From Streptomyces sp. B1I3 (GTDB taxonomy: Bacteria > Actinomycetota > Actinomycetes > Streptomycetales > Streptomycetaceae): a stretch of DNA of 64,000 bases. How positions within the stretch are numbered: position 1 is the first letter of the stretch; each line of letters begins with the position of its first letter. Shown here in pieces: positions 27,173 through 37,166 of the stretch. The position numbers and the translations under genes are program-made. The stretch spans positions 1,798,001 to 1,862,000 of the forward strand of contig NZ_JAUSYD010000001.1 of assembly GCF_030816615.1 (NCBI RefSeq), written 5' to 3'. The notes beneath the pieces are model-generated. The model searched no databases, was not told the DNA's origin, and was given only the letters and a program-made list of their open reading frames with translations.

Positions 27173-27808
27173 TCAGGGCGTGTCCGGCAGCCGCACGACC
27201 AGGTCGGCACGGTCACGCTGACGGTCCACCAGCCGGGCGTTGCGTTCGTCGGACTCCGCGACCCAGCGCTCGGCGTACGGGCGGTCCTTCCCGAAGCGCA
27301 CATGCCGGTCCACGAGCCGGCGCACCCGCAGCTCCGGATCGGCGTCCAGGAACCACGTCTCGTCCAGCAGTGCGCGCACGGACGCCCAGGGCTCCTCGTC
27401 CAGGAGCAGGTAGTTGCCCTCGGTCACGACGAGCGGGATGCCGGGCGGGACGGGCACCGCTCCGGCGATCGGCTCCTCGAGTGCCCGGTCGAACGCGGGT
27501 GCGTAGACGGGCCCCGGCGTCTCGGGCCGGCGCAGCCGCCGGAGCAGGGCGGCGAAGCCGGCGGCGTCGAAGGTGTCGGGGGCGCCCTTGCGGCCGGCGC
27601 GGCCGAGACGGACGAGCTCGGCCTGCGCGAGGTGGAAGCCGTCCATCGGGACGAGCACCGCACGTCCTTCCAGGGACTCGACGAGCCGGGTGGCCAGCGT
27701 CGACTTCCCGGCTCCCGGTGGTCCCGCGATGCCGAGGATGCGGCGGTGGCCGGTGGCGGTGAGGCGGCGGGCGCGGGCCGTCAGCGCGGCGAGGTCGCTG
27801 GTCTCCAT
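27173..27808 (-). CDS. Nucleoside/nucleotide kinase family P-loop protein
   Basis: The 211-residue P-loop kinase has Walker A in GIAGPPGAGKSTLATRL (residues 26-42), a Walker B-like VLVPMDGFHLA, and the ETWFLDADPELRVRRLVDRHV lid region of uridine kinase/pantothenate kinase-like proteins. It would phosphorylate a nucleoside, sugar or vitamin using ATP. The family often carries fructose transport kinase-like members, but no fructose importer is close. ATG at 27808 begins the conserved region directly. The M24 gene lies downstream on the same strand across the G-rich gap. Confidence 0.85.
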   Translation of the reverse strand: METSDLAALTARARRLTATGHRRILGIAGPPGAGKSTLATRLVESLEGRAVLVPMDGFHLAQAELVRLGRAGRKGAPDTFDAAGFAALLRRLRRPETPGPVYAPAFDRALEEPIAGAVPVPPGIPLVVTEGNYLLLDEEPWASVRALLDETWFLDADPELRVRRLVDRHVRFGKDRPYAERWVAESDERNARLVDRQRDRADLVVRLPDTP

Positions 27809-27901
27809 GGCGGGGATTGTCCCCGAGCCGGCCGGACCGGCGTTAGTGTTACGTATAACCGGAGCCGTTCAGGTCGGCCTCCACGAGGACGAGGATCTCC
27901 C

Positions 27902-28288
27902 ATGTCCCACATCGCCCTGGTCACCCTGGTCGTCCGCGACTACGACGAGGCCCTCTCCTTCTACACGGGCCCCCTCGGCTTCGAGTTGGTGGAGGACACG
28001 GACCGGGGTGACGGCACCCGCTGGGTGTTCGTGCGGCCGCGCGGGACGCAGGGCACGGGGCTGCTGCTGGCCCGCGCGAAGGACGACGGCCAGCGCGCGA
28101 GCGTCGGGGCGCAGACGGGCGGCCGGGTGGGCTTCTTCCTGCACACGGAGGACTTCGCGGGCGACCACGCCCGGATGCGGGCCGCCGGTGTCCGCTTCCT
28201 CGAGGAGCCGAGGCACGAGGCGTACGGCTCCGTAGCGGTCTTCGAGGACCTGTACGGCAACCGGTGGGACCTGCTGCAGCCCGCGTGA
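27902..28288 (+). CDS. VOC (glyoxalase/bleomycin-resistance fold) protein
   Basis: The 128-residue protein has two beta-alpha-beta-beta-beta modules of the vicinal oxygen chelate fold: HIALVTLVVRDYDEALSFYTGPLGFELV at the N-terminus and GSVAVFEDLYGNRWDLLQPA at the end. The family binds a metal and a small ligand, including glyoxalases, dioxygenases and drug-binding resistance proteins. Nothing nearby says which applies here. The ATG at 27902 is divergent from the kinase gene and convergent with the LysR gene. Two relatively AT-rich stretches upstream (TTACGTATAACC near 27848) may be its promoter. Confidence 0.88.
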   Translation: MSHIALVTLVVRDYDEALSFYTGPLGFELVEDTDRGDGTRWVFVRPRGTQGTGLLLARAKDDGQRASVGAQTGGRVGFFLHTEDFAGDHARMRAAGVRFLEEPRHEAYGSVAVFEDLYGNRWDLLQPA

Positions 28289-28409
28289 GGCGCCGCCCCG
28301 GCGGCTGTCGCGGCCCCTGTCCGCCCGGTTGCGCCGATCGCGGGCCGAGCCGGGCAGTCCGATCACCGCGCGACGGCGAACAGCACCGCGCGAACGGCGC
28401 CGGCCGGGC

Positions 28410-29315
28410 TCAGGCGAGTCCGGCCGCCGCCCCCAGCGCGTCCAGTACCGGCTTGATCAGCGGGTGCCCCTCGGCGCCCTGCCGTACGGCGGCGAAGACC
28501 CGCCGGGTGGGGGCACTTCCCTCCACGGGGCGTACGACGACACCTCCGAGTTCCGTGCCGCGCAGCGCGGACCGGGGCACCAGGGCCACCCCCGCACCGG
28601 CACCCGCCAGCGCGAGCACCGCGTGGAAGTCGTCCGAGGAGTGCTCCAGCTGGGGCGCGAAGCCCGCGTACTCGCATGCCAGGACCACCACGTCATGGCA
28701 GGGGTTGCCGGGGTAGGGGCCGATCCACCGGTCCTTGGCGAGGTCGGCGACGGCGACGTGGTCCTGCGCCGCGAGACGGTGGCCGACCGGCAGTACCGCG
28801 TCGAAGGGCTCGGAGTACAGCGGCACCCGGGTCAGCCGCCGGTCGTCGTCGCCGGGCGCGCCCCGGTACTCGACGGCGACCGCCACGTCGACCTGCCGGT
28901 CCAGGACCATGGGCACGCTCGCGTCGCCCTCGGCGTCCTGCACCCGCACCCGGATGCCGGGTGCCGTGCGGGTCAGCTCGGCGATGGCGGGGGCGAGCAC
29001 GAGGCCGATACCGGTGGCGAAGGCGGCCACGGTGACGGTGCCCGCCACGCCGGCCCCGTAGTCGGCGAGTTCCGCCTCCGCCCGCTCGAGCTGGGCGAGC
29101 ACCGCGTTGGCGTGGTTCAGCAGGATCTCCCCCGCGGCGGTCAGCCGGGCACCCCGCGCCCCGCGCTCGACCAGCCGGTGCCCGGTCTCCTGCTCCAGGG
29201 CGGCGAGCTGCTGGGAGACCGCGGACGGGGTGAGGTAGAGCGCGGCGGCGGCCGCGGTCACCGTGCCGTGGTCCGCCACCGCACGGAGAATGCGCAGCCG
29301 CCGTGCATCGATCAT
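28410..29315 (-). CDS. LysR family transcriptional regulator
   Basis: The 301-residue regulator has an N-terminal winged helix-turn-helix (residues 1-60, MIDARRLRILRAVADHGTV then YLTPSAVSQQLAALE) and a C-terminal periplasmic-binding-like effector domain. LysR proteins usually regulate a divergent neighbour, but the gene upstream here (kbl) is on the same strand and separated by only 34 bp from this start, so kbl-tdh or a distant target is possible. The ATG at 29315 is the canonical start. The effector is unknown. Confidence 0.9.
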   Translation of the reverse strand: MIDARRLRILRAVADHGTVTAAAAALYLTPSAVSQQLAALEQETGHRLVERGARGARLTAAGEILLNHANAVLAQLERAEAELADYGAGVAGTVTVAAFATGIGLVLAPAIAELTRTAPGIRVRVQDAEGDASVPMVLDRQVDVAVAVEYRGAPGDDDRRLTRVPLYSEPFDAVLPVGHRLAAQDHVAVADLAKDRWIGPYPGNPCHDVVVLACEYAGFAPQLEHSSDDFHAVLALAGAGAGVALVPRSALRGTELGGVVVRPVEGSAPTRRVFAAVRQGAEGHPLIKPVLDALGAAAGLA

Positions 29316-29349
29316 GCGCTCATTGTCCCAGGCCGGCGGGGAGCCGGTG

Positions 29350-30543
<1,194 letters not shown>

Positions 30544-30587
30544 GAGGAAGGTCTCCCAGGTGGGTACGGGGGTGCGTACGAAGAGCT

Positions 30588-31616
30588 TCAGACGGTCCAG
30601 TCGAGCAGGACCTTGCCGCCGAGACCGCTCGCGGCGTCGTCGAAGGCCGCCTCGAAGTCGCGGTAGCCGTACCGGCCGGTGATCACGGGGGCGAGGTCGA
30701 GTCCGCCCTCCAGCATCACGGACATGGCGTACCAGGTCTCGTACATCTCGCGGCCGTAGATGCCCTTGATCGTGAGCATCGAGGTGACGATGCGCGACCA
30801 GTCCACGGGGAACTGGCCGGCGGGCAGTCCGAGCATGGCGATCCGGCCGCCGTGCGTCATGTTGGCGATCATGTCCTGCATGGCCTCGGGGCGGCCGGAC
30901 ATCTCCAGGCCGATGTCGAAGCCCTCGCGCAGGCCGAGGCGGCGCTGGCCGTCGGCGATGGTCTCCTTGCCGACGTCGAGGGCGAGGCTGACGCCGACCT
31001 TCCTGGCCAGTTCGAGGCGGGCCTCGCTCACGTCGGTGATGACGACGTTGCGGGCGCCGGCGTGCCGGGCGACGGCGGCGGCCATGATGCCGATGGGCCC
31101 CGCGCCGGTGATCAGGACGTCCTCGCCGACGAGCGGGAAGGAGAGTGCGGTGTGCACGGCGTTGCCGAACGGGTCGAAGATCGCGGCGACGTCGAGGTCG
31201 ACCTTCTCCCGGTGCACCCATACGTTGGAGGCGGGCAGCGCCAGGTACTCGGCGAACGCCCCGTCCCGGCCCACGCCCAGGCCCAGGGTGGAGCGGCAGA
31301 GGTGGCGCCGCCCGGCGAGACAGTTGCGGCACTTGCCGCAGACGAGGTGCCCCTCGCCGCTGACCAGGTCGCCGACCTTGATGTCGACGACGTCGGCGCC
31401 GATGTCCGCGACCTCGCCGACGAACTCGTGGCCCAGGACGAGCGGGGTGCGCACGGCCTGCTGCGCCCAGCCGTCGTAGTCGCGGATGTGGAGGTCGGTG
31501 CCGCAGATTCCGGTGCGCAGGACCTTGATCAGGACGTCTCCGGGGCCGGTCTCCGGCTCCGGTACGTCCATCAGCCAGAGTCCCGGCTCGGCCTTCTGCT
31601 TCACGAGTGCCTTCAC
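30588..31616 (-). CDS. tdh: L-threonine 3-dehydrogenase
   Basis: The 342-residue zinc-dependent medium-chain dehydrogenase oxidises threonine to 2-amino-3-ketobutyrate with NAD. Catalytic zinc ligands are in GICGTDLHI and GHEFVGEV, and the structural zinc cluster is [14 protein letters not shown]. The Rossmann motif reads [15 protein letters not shown]. The start is GTG at 31616 with GGGAG ten bases upstream. It is the first gene of the tdh-kbl operon, a direct route from threonine to glycine and acetyl-CoA. Confidence 0.95.
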   Translation of the reverse strand: MKALVKQKAEPGLWLMDVPEPETGPGDVLIKVLRTGICGTDLHIRDYDGWAQQAVRTPLVLGHEFVGEVADIGADVVDIKVGDLVSGEGHLVCGKCRNCLAGRRHLCRSTLGLGVGRDGAFAEYLALPASNVWVHREKVDLDVAAIFDPFGNAVHTALSFPLVGEDVLITGAGPIGIMAAAVARHAGARNVVITDVSEARLELARKVGVSLALDVGKETIADGQRRLGLREGFDIGLEMSGRPEAMQDMIANMTHGGRIAMLGLPAGQFPVDWSRIVTSMLTIKGIYGREMYETWYAMSVMLEGGLDLAPVITGRYGYRDFEAAFDDAASGLGGKVLLDWTV

Positions 31617-31882
31617 TGCTGCGGCTCCCTGTACCTGGTGGGTGCCCGGGCCGGGGCACGCCGAAGCCGGCCTGCGGCCCGGGGTGGATGGGGGTACGGC
31701 TGACGGGACAGGCCGGGACGCGTACGTCCGCTCCGCGTGCCGCCGCCCTCTGCCGTCACAGAGAAATGTGCCGTACCCCGGGCCCCAGGTCCATCGAGGA
31801 TTTCTTAAGCGGCGCCGCAGCTGTGCTTCACACCGTGGAGGCTGGGCGGAGCCCCGGAGGGGCGGCCGCGTGACCGTGCGGG

Positions 31883-32344
31883 TCAGGGGCGGGGCCAGGG
31901 GCGTCCGTCGAGGTTCTCGATGTCGATGTTGAGGCGCTTGAGGTAACCGGCGAAATCGGCAACCTCCTCCGGAGCCCACGCGGCCATGACCCGCTCCAGG
32001 CCGCGGATGTTCTCGCTGCGCTCCTCGTCGAGGCCGCGCTGCCCCTCCTCGGTGATCCGGAACTTGCGGGCGATGCCGCCGTCGGGATCGGGGATGCGCT
32101 CGACGAGTCCGGCCCGCAGCATGGCGGCGGTCTGCCGGTTGAGCGTGGAGGCGTCCAGCCCGAAGGCGTCGCTGAGCTGCCCGATGGACATCGGCCCCTG
32201 CATGCGGATGCGGCTGAGCAGGGTGTACGCGCTGCGGTCCAGCCCGCCGCCCCGCCTCGACCGGGGCGCGCTCGGCTGGAGGTGCCGCCCGAGCACCATG
32301 GTCTCGAACTCGATCAGGTGCGTGGGCTTGTCGGGCTTCTCCAT
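31883..32344 (-). CDS. MarR family transcriptional regulator
   Basis: The 153-residue regulator has the MarR winged helix fold: helices around [30 protein letters not shown] (recognition helix) and a wing with the [16 protein letters not shown] pattern. MarR proteins repress transporters or catabolic genes and release on binding phenolic ligands. I chose the ATG at 32344; an in-frame GTG at 32368 adds eight residues. A 13-bp palindrome at 32413-32425 lies upstream and probably is its operator. It faces a second MarR gene across the shared 230-bp gap. Confidence 0.88.
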   Translation of the reverse strand: MEKPDKPTHLIEFETMVLGRHLQPSAPRSRRGGGLDRSAYTLLSRIRMQGPMSIGQLSDAFGLDASTLNRQTAAMLRAGLVERIPDPDGGIARKFRITEEGQRGLDEERSENIRGLERVMAAWAPEEVADFAGYLKRLNIDIENLDGRPWPRP

Positions 32345-32412
32345 GGTCTTACTCTCGACCGCCTTCACCGTGCGTCTGGGCTCTCAACTGCAGATATACC
32401 ACCACCGCGGAA

Positions 32413-32425
32413 GTGCATCATGCAC
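32413..32425. promoter_or_regulatory. Palindromic candidate operator of the leftward MarR gene
   Basis: GTGCATCATGCAC is a perfect 13-bp palindrome around a central C, 69 bp upstream of the MarR start at 32344. On the minus strand it lies where a -35 region would sit for a TATATC-like -10 near 32392, so binding would block transcription. Confidence 0.5.
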
Positions 32426-32538
32426 ACGGGACGCGTGACGCGGGATCGGCGGACACGCACGGCGGCGCGACGGCCGGCCGGGGAGCGTCCGGCGCCCACT
32501 CCCCCGCCCAGGGACAGCTCCCGGCGCATTTAGATATG

Positions 32539-32568
32539 TTGACATAGGTATCAAGGAGTACCTATGCT
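32539..32568 (+). promoter_or_regulatory. Promoter with embedded inverted repeat for the rightward MarR gene
   Basis: TTGACA (32539-32544) is followed after 18 nt by TATGCT (32563-32568). CATAGGTA (32543-32550) and TACCTATG (32559-32566) form a perfect 8+8-bp inverted repeat around an 8-nt spacer, covering the spacer and -10. The expected start of transcription is at or near the A of the ATG at 32575, which would make the mRNA leaderless. Confidence 0.6.
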
Positions 32569-32574
32569 GCGGGC

Positions 32575-33048
32575 ATGCCCGACTCCAGTGCGCCGCCGCA
32601 GGACATCGACCGCGTAGCTGCCGCGCTCGTGGCGTCCCTGCCTGCGCTGCACCGGGGCCTCGAGCGGCACGTCGGCCACGAGTTCCCGCACCCCCGGCTC
32701 CCGGACGGGCAGCTCGCGCTGCTCTTCCTCGTCGAGGAGCGGGAGGGGATCACCGTCCGCGAGACGGCCCAAGCCCTGCTCATGAAGCCGAACAACGTCA
32801 GCGCGCTCGTCTCCCAGCTCACCGAGCTGGGGCTGCTGGAGCGCAGGCAGGACCCGGCCGACAAGCGCGTCGCCCACCTGCATCCGACGCCCACGGCCCG
32901 CCGGCGGCTCGCCGAGGCGCGGCTGCTCAAGGAGAACCACATGGCGCGCGCGCTCCACACCCTCACCGAAGGGGAGCTCGACGCCCTCGGTGCGGCCCTG
33001 GGCGCACTGACGTCACTCTCCCGGGGACTCCACTCCCCCGCCGGCTGA
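32575..33048 (+). CDS. MarR family transcriptional regulator
   Basis: The 157-residue protein has the MarR fold with the helix-turn-helix in TVRETAQALLMKPNNVSALVSQLTELGLLERRQDPADKR. The only in-frame start is ATG at 32575. The AAGGAG at 32553-32558 is 16 bases away, too far for a normal ribosome site, and fits better as part of the operator, so a leaderless transcript is likely. An MFS efflux pump gene follows on the same strand after 167 bp and is the expected target. The ligand is unknown. Confidence 0.9.
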   Translation: MPDSSAPPQDIDRVAAALVASLPALHRGLERHVGHEFPHPRLPDGQLALLFLVEEREGITVRETAQALLMKPNNVSALVSQLTELGLLERRQDPADKRVAHLHPTPTARRRLAEARLLKENHMARALHTLTEGELDALGAALGALTSLSRGLHSPAG

Positions 33049-33123
33049 CTTCCGCCCCTTCCCGGCCCCGGGGTCCGGTTCCTCAACCCGGCACCGGACC
33101 CACCGCCCGCACCGGACCCGTGC

Positions 33124-33157
33124 CCGCGGCCGGGCGCCGCCGTGCGCCCGGCCGCGG
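33124..33157 (+). terminator. Strong hairpin between MarR and MFS genes
   Basis: A perfect 14-bp GC stem (33124-33137 with 33144-33157) surrounds a 6-nt loop, 60 bp before the MFS start at 33216. A weaker 8-bp hairpin precedes it (33072-33079 with 33093-33100). It may terminate the MarR transcript or act as an attenuator for the pump gene. Confidence 0.55.
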
Positions 33158-33215
33158 CCTCATCCCGGCGCCGCGGCGCAACCTCCCGAAGTACGTTCAC
33201 AGACAAGGCGTTCCC

Positions 33216-34811
33216 ATGTCCTCCACCGCCGTGGGCAGATCTCCCCTGCCCGCCCACTCTCCGCCGGCCGCGCCGAAGGGCCGGCGCGCGAATCCCTGGC
33301 TGACCCTCGTCGCCGTCGCCATCGGCCTCTTCATGGTCAACCTCGACGCCTCCGTGGTCGCGATCGCCAACCCGGAGATCGGCCGGGACCTGAAGGCCTC
33401 CACCGCCGACCTGCAGTGGGTCACCAACGCCTACCTGATCGCCATGGCGGCCTTCCTGATCCTGGGCGGGAAGCTCGGTGACCGGTTCGGGCGCCACACG
33501 GTCTACATGGTCGGCACCGTCGGCTTCACCCTCGCCTCGGTCGCGATCGCCCTCTCCGGGTCGATCGAGGGCGTCGTCACCTTCCGGGCACTGCAGGGGC
33601 TCTTCGCCGCCCTGCTGATCCCGAACACGCTCGGCCTGCTGCGTGCCGTCTTCCCGCCGCGGAAGTTCGGGATGGCCGTCGGTCTGTGGGCCATGGTGGC
33701 GTCCTGCTCCACCGCGCTCGGCCCGATCGTCGGCGGACTGCTCGTCGAGCACGTCAACTGGGAATCGGTGTTCTACATCAACGCCCCCATCGGTGTCGTC
33801 GCGCTGGTCGTCAGCCTGCTCGTGCTGCCCAGGAGCAAGGACTCCACGGGTCACCACCGCTTCGACGTCCCCGGCGTGGTCCTGCTCGCCGTGGGCCTGG
33901 TGGCCCTGATCTTCGGTGTGGTCAAGGGCGAGACGTGGGGCTGGACGTCCGGCGGGACTCTGGGCTCGCTCGCCGCCGGCCTCGCCGTGCTGGCCGTCTT
34001 CTGCTGGTACGAGACCCGCGTCCAGCACCCGCTCCTGCCGATGCGCCTGTTCCGCAGCCCGGCGCTGACCATCGGCGCCATGGTCACCGCGATCAACTTC
34101 TTCGTGCTGCTCGGCGTGATCTTCTTCCTGATGCTGTACCTGCAGAACGTACGCGGTCTCACCCCGGTCGAGGCCGGTGTCCGCACCCTGCCGCTGAGCC
34201 TCGCCACCGTCGTCGCCTCCCCCCTGGGTGCGGCCCTGACGCAGCGGTTCGGGCCGCGTCTGACGATGCCGCTCGGCATGCTGCTCCAGGCTGCGGCCTC
34301 CCTCTGGATCCTGACCTGGGACACCGGTTCCCCCTACGCCGCCATGTGGCCGCCGTTCGTCGCGATCGGCCTGGGCGTCGGCATGGTGATGTCGGCGTCC
34401 TCCGACGCGATCGTCGGCAACGCACCGAAGAGGGACGGGGGCGTCGCGGGCGGGCTGCAGGCCACCGCGCTGCAGATCGGCGGCGCGCTCGGCACGTCCG
34501 TGCTGGTCTCCCTGATCAGCGGCAAGGTGGGCTCCACCCTCACGGGTGAGCTGACCTCCGCGGGCGTCCCCGCCGGTGCGGCGGCCGGCTTCGGGGAGGC
34601 GAAGGACGCCGTGTCCATGGGCGTCTCCCCCGTCTCCGCGGACATGCCCGCACAGCTGAGGGCGGCCGTCGTCGAGGGCAGCGGCAACGCGTTCATGAAC
34701 GGTGTGCACGCCGCCGTGGTCGTCACCGCCGTGCTGTGCGTCGTGGGCGCGGCCCTGGCCGCGGCCGGTCTGCGCCGCCCCGCCGCTCCGGAGGCCGCCG
34801 TGACGGACTGA
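33216..34811 (+). CDS. MFS drug exporter, DHA2 (14-segment) family
   Basis: The 531-residue membrane protein is a proton antiporter with about 14 membrane segments. Motif A is GKLGDRFGRHTVY (near residue 85), and the N-terminal segment VAVAIGLFMVNLDASVVAIANPEIGRDL is the DHA2 hallmark ending in an Asp in the first membrane helix. It would export a drug or endogenous metabolite. The ATG at 33216 is placed after ACAAGG. The upstream MarR gene is a likely regulator. No adjacent biosynthetic genes suggest the substrate. Confidence 0.92.
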   Translation: MSSTAVGRSPLPAHSPPAAPKGRRANPWLTLVAVAIGLFMVNLDASVVAIANPEIGRDLKASTADLQWVTNAYLIAMAAFLILGGKLGDRFGRHTVYMVGTVGFTLASVAIALSGSIEGVVTFRALQGLFAALLIPNTLGLLRAVFPPRKFGMAVGLWAMVASCSTALGPIVGGLLVEHVNWESVFYINAPIGVVALVVSLLVLPRSKDSTGHHRFDVPGVVLLAVGLVALIFGVVKGETWGWTSGGTLGSLAAGLAVLAVFCWYETRVQHPLLPMRLFRSPALTIGAMVTAINFFVLLGVIFFLMLYLQNVRGLTPVEAGVRTLPLSLATVVASPLGAALTQRFGPRLTMPLGMLLQAAASLWILTWDTGSPYAAMWPPFVAIGLGVGMVMSASSDAIVGNAPKRDGGVAGGLQATALQIGGALGTSVLVSLISGKVGSTLTGELTSAGVPAGAAAGFGEAKDAVSMGVSPVSADMPAQLRAAVVEGSGNAFMNGVHAAVVVTAVLCVVGAALAAAGLRRPAAPEAAVTD

Positions 34812-34980
34812 CAGTCCGCGCACGGCCACTGTGCGGGCCGCCGCTACCGACGGCCCGCACACCCTGGCCACTCCGCCCGTACGGCGGTGGAGCCCCGCAT
34901 CCGGTGCCTCCGGTGCGGGGCGCGGCCGTACCCGCCCTGGCGCGGGGCGGCTGCGCGAGTCCCTTGCCGGGTATCGCGAT

Positions 34981-36180
34981 TCAGGCCTTCTGCGGGGCCG
35001 GTTCCTCCGCCGCCGGCACGGCGGCACGGGCGGACCCTGCTCCGAGCACCGGAGCCGTGAGAAACGCGAGCACGCAGAACGCCACCGGCAGGAAGAACGT
35101 CAGGTTCAGCGGCATCAGATGGGTCATCGGCCCGATCACCGCGGGCCCGGCCAGAATGCCGACGTAGCCGAGTCCCGCCACCCTCGAGACGTTCGTCGCG
35201 GCCGCGTTGGGGTCGATGTGGCCCGCGGCGCTGAAGAGTTGCGGAATCGTCCCGGACAGCCCGATGCCGAAGATCGTCCAGCCGGCCAGGGCCGGCGCGA
35301 TCGCGGGCGAGAGGGCGGCCAGGACCAGTCCCGCCGCTGCGAGACCGGACCCGTAGCGGAGGATGGCGACCGGGCCGAAACGCGCGGCGACACGGTCGGC
35401 CAGCAGACGGCCGACGGTCATCGCGGTGGCGAAGGCGCCGTAGGCGAGGGCCGCGGTCGACGGGGACGCGTCCAGTACGTCCTTCAGGTGCAGGGCGCTC
35501 CAGTCTCCCGCCACCCCTTCGGAGAGCATGAGCACCAAGGCGAGCGCCGCCATGATCCAGATGCGGCGTGGCACGGGACGCCGGGCGGACCGCGCGGTGC
35601 CGGCGTCCTCGGCCGGGGCGGTCTCCGGGGGCAGCAGGGCAGGCATCGCGGCCAGGGTGACGCCGAGGCCGAGCACGCCCATGGCGGCGAGCGTGGCGGC
35701 CGGACTCCAGCCCCGGCCGAGGGTGAAGGCGCCGACCAGCGAGGCGAACACCCCGCCGATCGAGAACATGGCGTGGAAGGCGGACATCACAGGCCGTCCG
35801 TAGCCCCGCTCGACCTGCACCGCGTGGGCGTTCATGGCGACGTCCAGGCACCCGGTGACGCAGCCCAGCACGAACAGCGAGGCGCCCAGCGCCCAAGGGC
35901 TGGTGGCAAGACCCGGCAGGACCAGGGCGGCGCAGGAGAGCACCGACGTGACCGGGACGACCTTGCGGGCGCCGAAGCGGTCGCTGAGCGGGCCGATCAA
36001 CTGCATCCCCGCGAAGGCCCCGCCGCCCAGCAGCAGCAGGAGCCAGCCGAGGACGGCGTGGCTGATCCCCACCCGCTGCTCGATGGTGGGGATGTGGACG
36101 ATCCACATCCCCAGGACGAAGCCGCAGAGAGCGAAGTAGACGAAGGTGGCCAGTCGGCCGACCCGCAGGTGTCTTTCCAT
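34981..36180 (-). CDS. MFS transporter, 12-segment
   Basis: The 399-residue membrane protein has 12 predicted membrane segments split by a charged central loop (PETAPAEDAGTARSARRP). The motif-A-like loop GPLSDRFGARKVVP is after the second segment. It belongs to a group of sugar or metabolite exporters/importers. The ATG at 36180 begins a typical charged N-terminus; no ribosome site is obvious. It is divergent from a DeoR regulator, with a candidate operator between them, so sugar-phosphate control of transport is plausible. Substrate unknown. Confidence 0.9.
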   Translation of the reverse strand: MERHLRVGRLATFVYFALCGFVLGMWIVHIPTIEQRVGISHAVLGWLLLLLGGGAFAGMQLIGPLSDRFGARKVVPVTSVLSCAALVLPGLATSPWALGASLFVLGCVTGCLDVAMNAHAVQVERGYGRPVMSAFHAMFSIGGVFASLVGAFTLGRGWSPAATLAAMGVLGLGVTLAAMPALLPPETAPAEDAGTARSARRPVPRRIWIMAALALVLMLSEGVAGDWSALHLKDVLDASPSTAALAYGAFATAMTVGRLLADRVAARFGPVAILRYGSGLAAAGLVLAALSPAIAPALAGWTIFGIGLSGTIPQLFSAAGHIDPNAAATNVSRVAGLGYVGILAGPAVIGPMTHLMPLNLTFFLPVAFCVLAFLTAPVLGAGSARAAVPAAEEPAPQKA

Positions 36181-36192
36181 GCGCCGCAACCT

Positions 36193-36223
36193 AACAAACA
36201 GATTTTCTGAGCGGAAGTTTGTT
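36193..36223. promoter_or_regulatory. Inverted repeat in the MFS/DeoR divergent promoter
   Basis: AACAAAC (36193-36199) and GTTTGTT (36217-36223) flank a 17-nt spacer in the AT-rich 74-bp gap between the divergent MFS and DeoR starts. It is positioned to let the DeoR protein control both genes. Confidence 0.5.
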
Positions 36224-36254
36224 TTGCGCACACGATTACTGTTCACTTCCACTC

Positions 36255-37013
36255 ATGGCGAGCGCAGAGCGACTGAAGCAGATCACCCACGCGGTGCTGG
36301 AGGCGGGCCGCCGGACGGTCGCGGAGCTGGCCGAACTCACCGGCGCCTCCGAGATGACGATCCGGCGCGACCTGGAGACGCTGGCCGGGCAGGGTGTCCT
36401 GGAGCGTTACCGCGGCGGCGCGAGAAGCCTCGTACTGCGGGGCGAGGAGCCCCCGTTCGCACTCCGGGCGCAGGAGGGCCTGGAGACGAAGCGCCGCATC
36501 GCAGCCGAGGTGGCCGCACTGATCGCGGACGGCGAATCCGTCGTGCTCGACAGCGGCACCACCTGCCTGGAGGTGGCGCACGCCCTCGCACACCGCCGCC
36601 TGACGGTCATGCCACTGTCCCTGCACGCCGCCAACGCCCTCACCGGAGCGACCCGGTTGACACTGCTGCTGCCCGGAGGCCGGCCGCGCCCCGGCGAGCT
36701 CGCGCTGACCGGTCCGCTGACCGAGGCCTCGCTGGCCTCGCTGCGCTTCGACACCGCGGTCATCGGCTGCTGCGGCCTGACCGCGGCCGACGGCCTGACG
36801 GCCTTCGACCTGGAGGACACCGCCGTCAAGCGCGCGGCGATCGCTTCGGCGCGCCGGGTCGTCGCCGTCGCCGACGCCGCCAAGCTCTCGCGCACCGCCC
36901 TCGCCCTTGTCGCACCGGCCTCCGCGCTGCACACGGTGGTGACCGGCTCGGCGGCCCCCGACGACGAGACCGAGGCACTGACGGCGCTGGGCGTGGACGT
37001 GCGCAGGGTGTGA
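36255..37013 (+). CDS. DeoR family transcriptional regulator
   Basis: The 252-residue repressor has an N-terminal DeoR helix-turn-helix (RTVAELAELTGASEMTIRRDLETLAGQGVLERYRGGA) and a C-terminal sugar-phosphate-sensing DeoRC domain with DSGTTCLEVAHAL, then FDTAVIGCCGLTAADGLTAFD and ADAAKL. DeoR proteins usually act on an adjacent sugar gene, here the divergent MFS transporter. The ATG at 36255 gives the standard start. Two stem-loops follow before the convergent hydrolase gene. The effector is presumably a phosphorylated sugar, unidentified. Confidence 0.92.
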   Translation: MASAERLKQITHAVLEAGRRTVAELAELTGASEMTIRRDLETLAGQGVLERYRGGARSLVLRGEEPPFALRAQEGLETKRRIAAEVAALIADGESVVLDSGTTCLEVAHALAHRRLTVMPLSLHAANALTGATRLTLLLPGGRPRPGELALTGPLTEASLASLRFDTAVIGCCGLTAADGLTAFDLEDTAVKRAAIASARRVVAVADAAKLSRTALALVAPASALHTVVTGSAAPDDETEALTALGVDVRRV

Positions 37014-37054
37014 CGCGGTGGCCGGCCGGCAGCCGGCGCGACCGTGGGCGAAGT

Positions 37055-37102
37055 GGCCCGCCCGGAGCGGGCCGCCGGCCAGGGCGCCCGTACGCGCGCC
37101 CT
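37055..37102. terminator. Two hairpins between convergent DeoR and hydrolase genes
   Basis: A 7-bp stem (GGCCCGC 37055-37061 with 37067-37073) and a second 7-bp stem (AGGGCGC 37081-37087 with GCGCCCT 37096-37102) lie in the 150-bp gap between the two convergent genes. Either could end transcripts in both directions. Confidence 0.5.
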
Positions 37103-37166
37103 GACGGCCTCGCCCGGTCGCCGGGGCCGGGTCCTGCGGAATGCGGGTGTGCCGTGACACTGCGGC

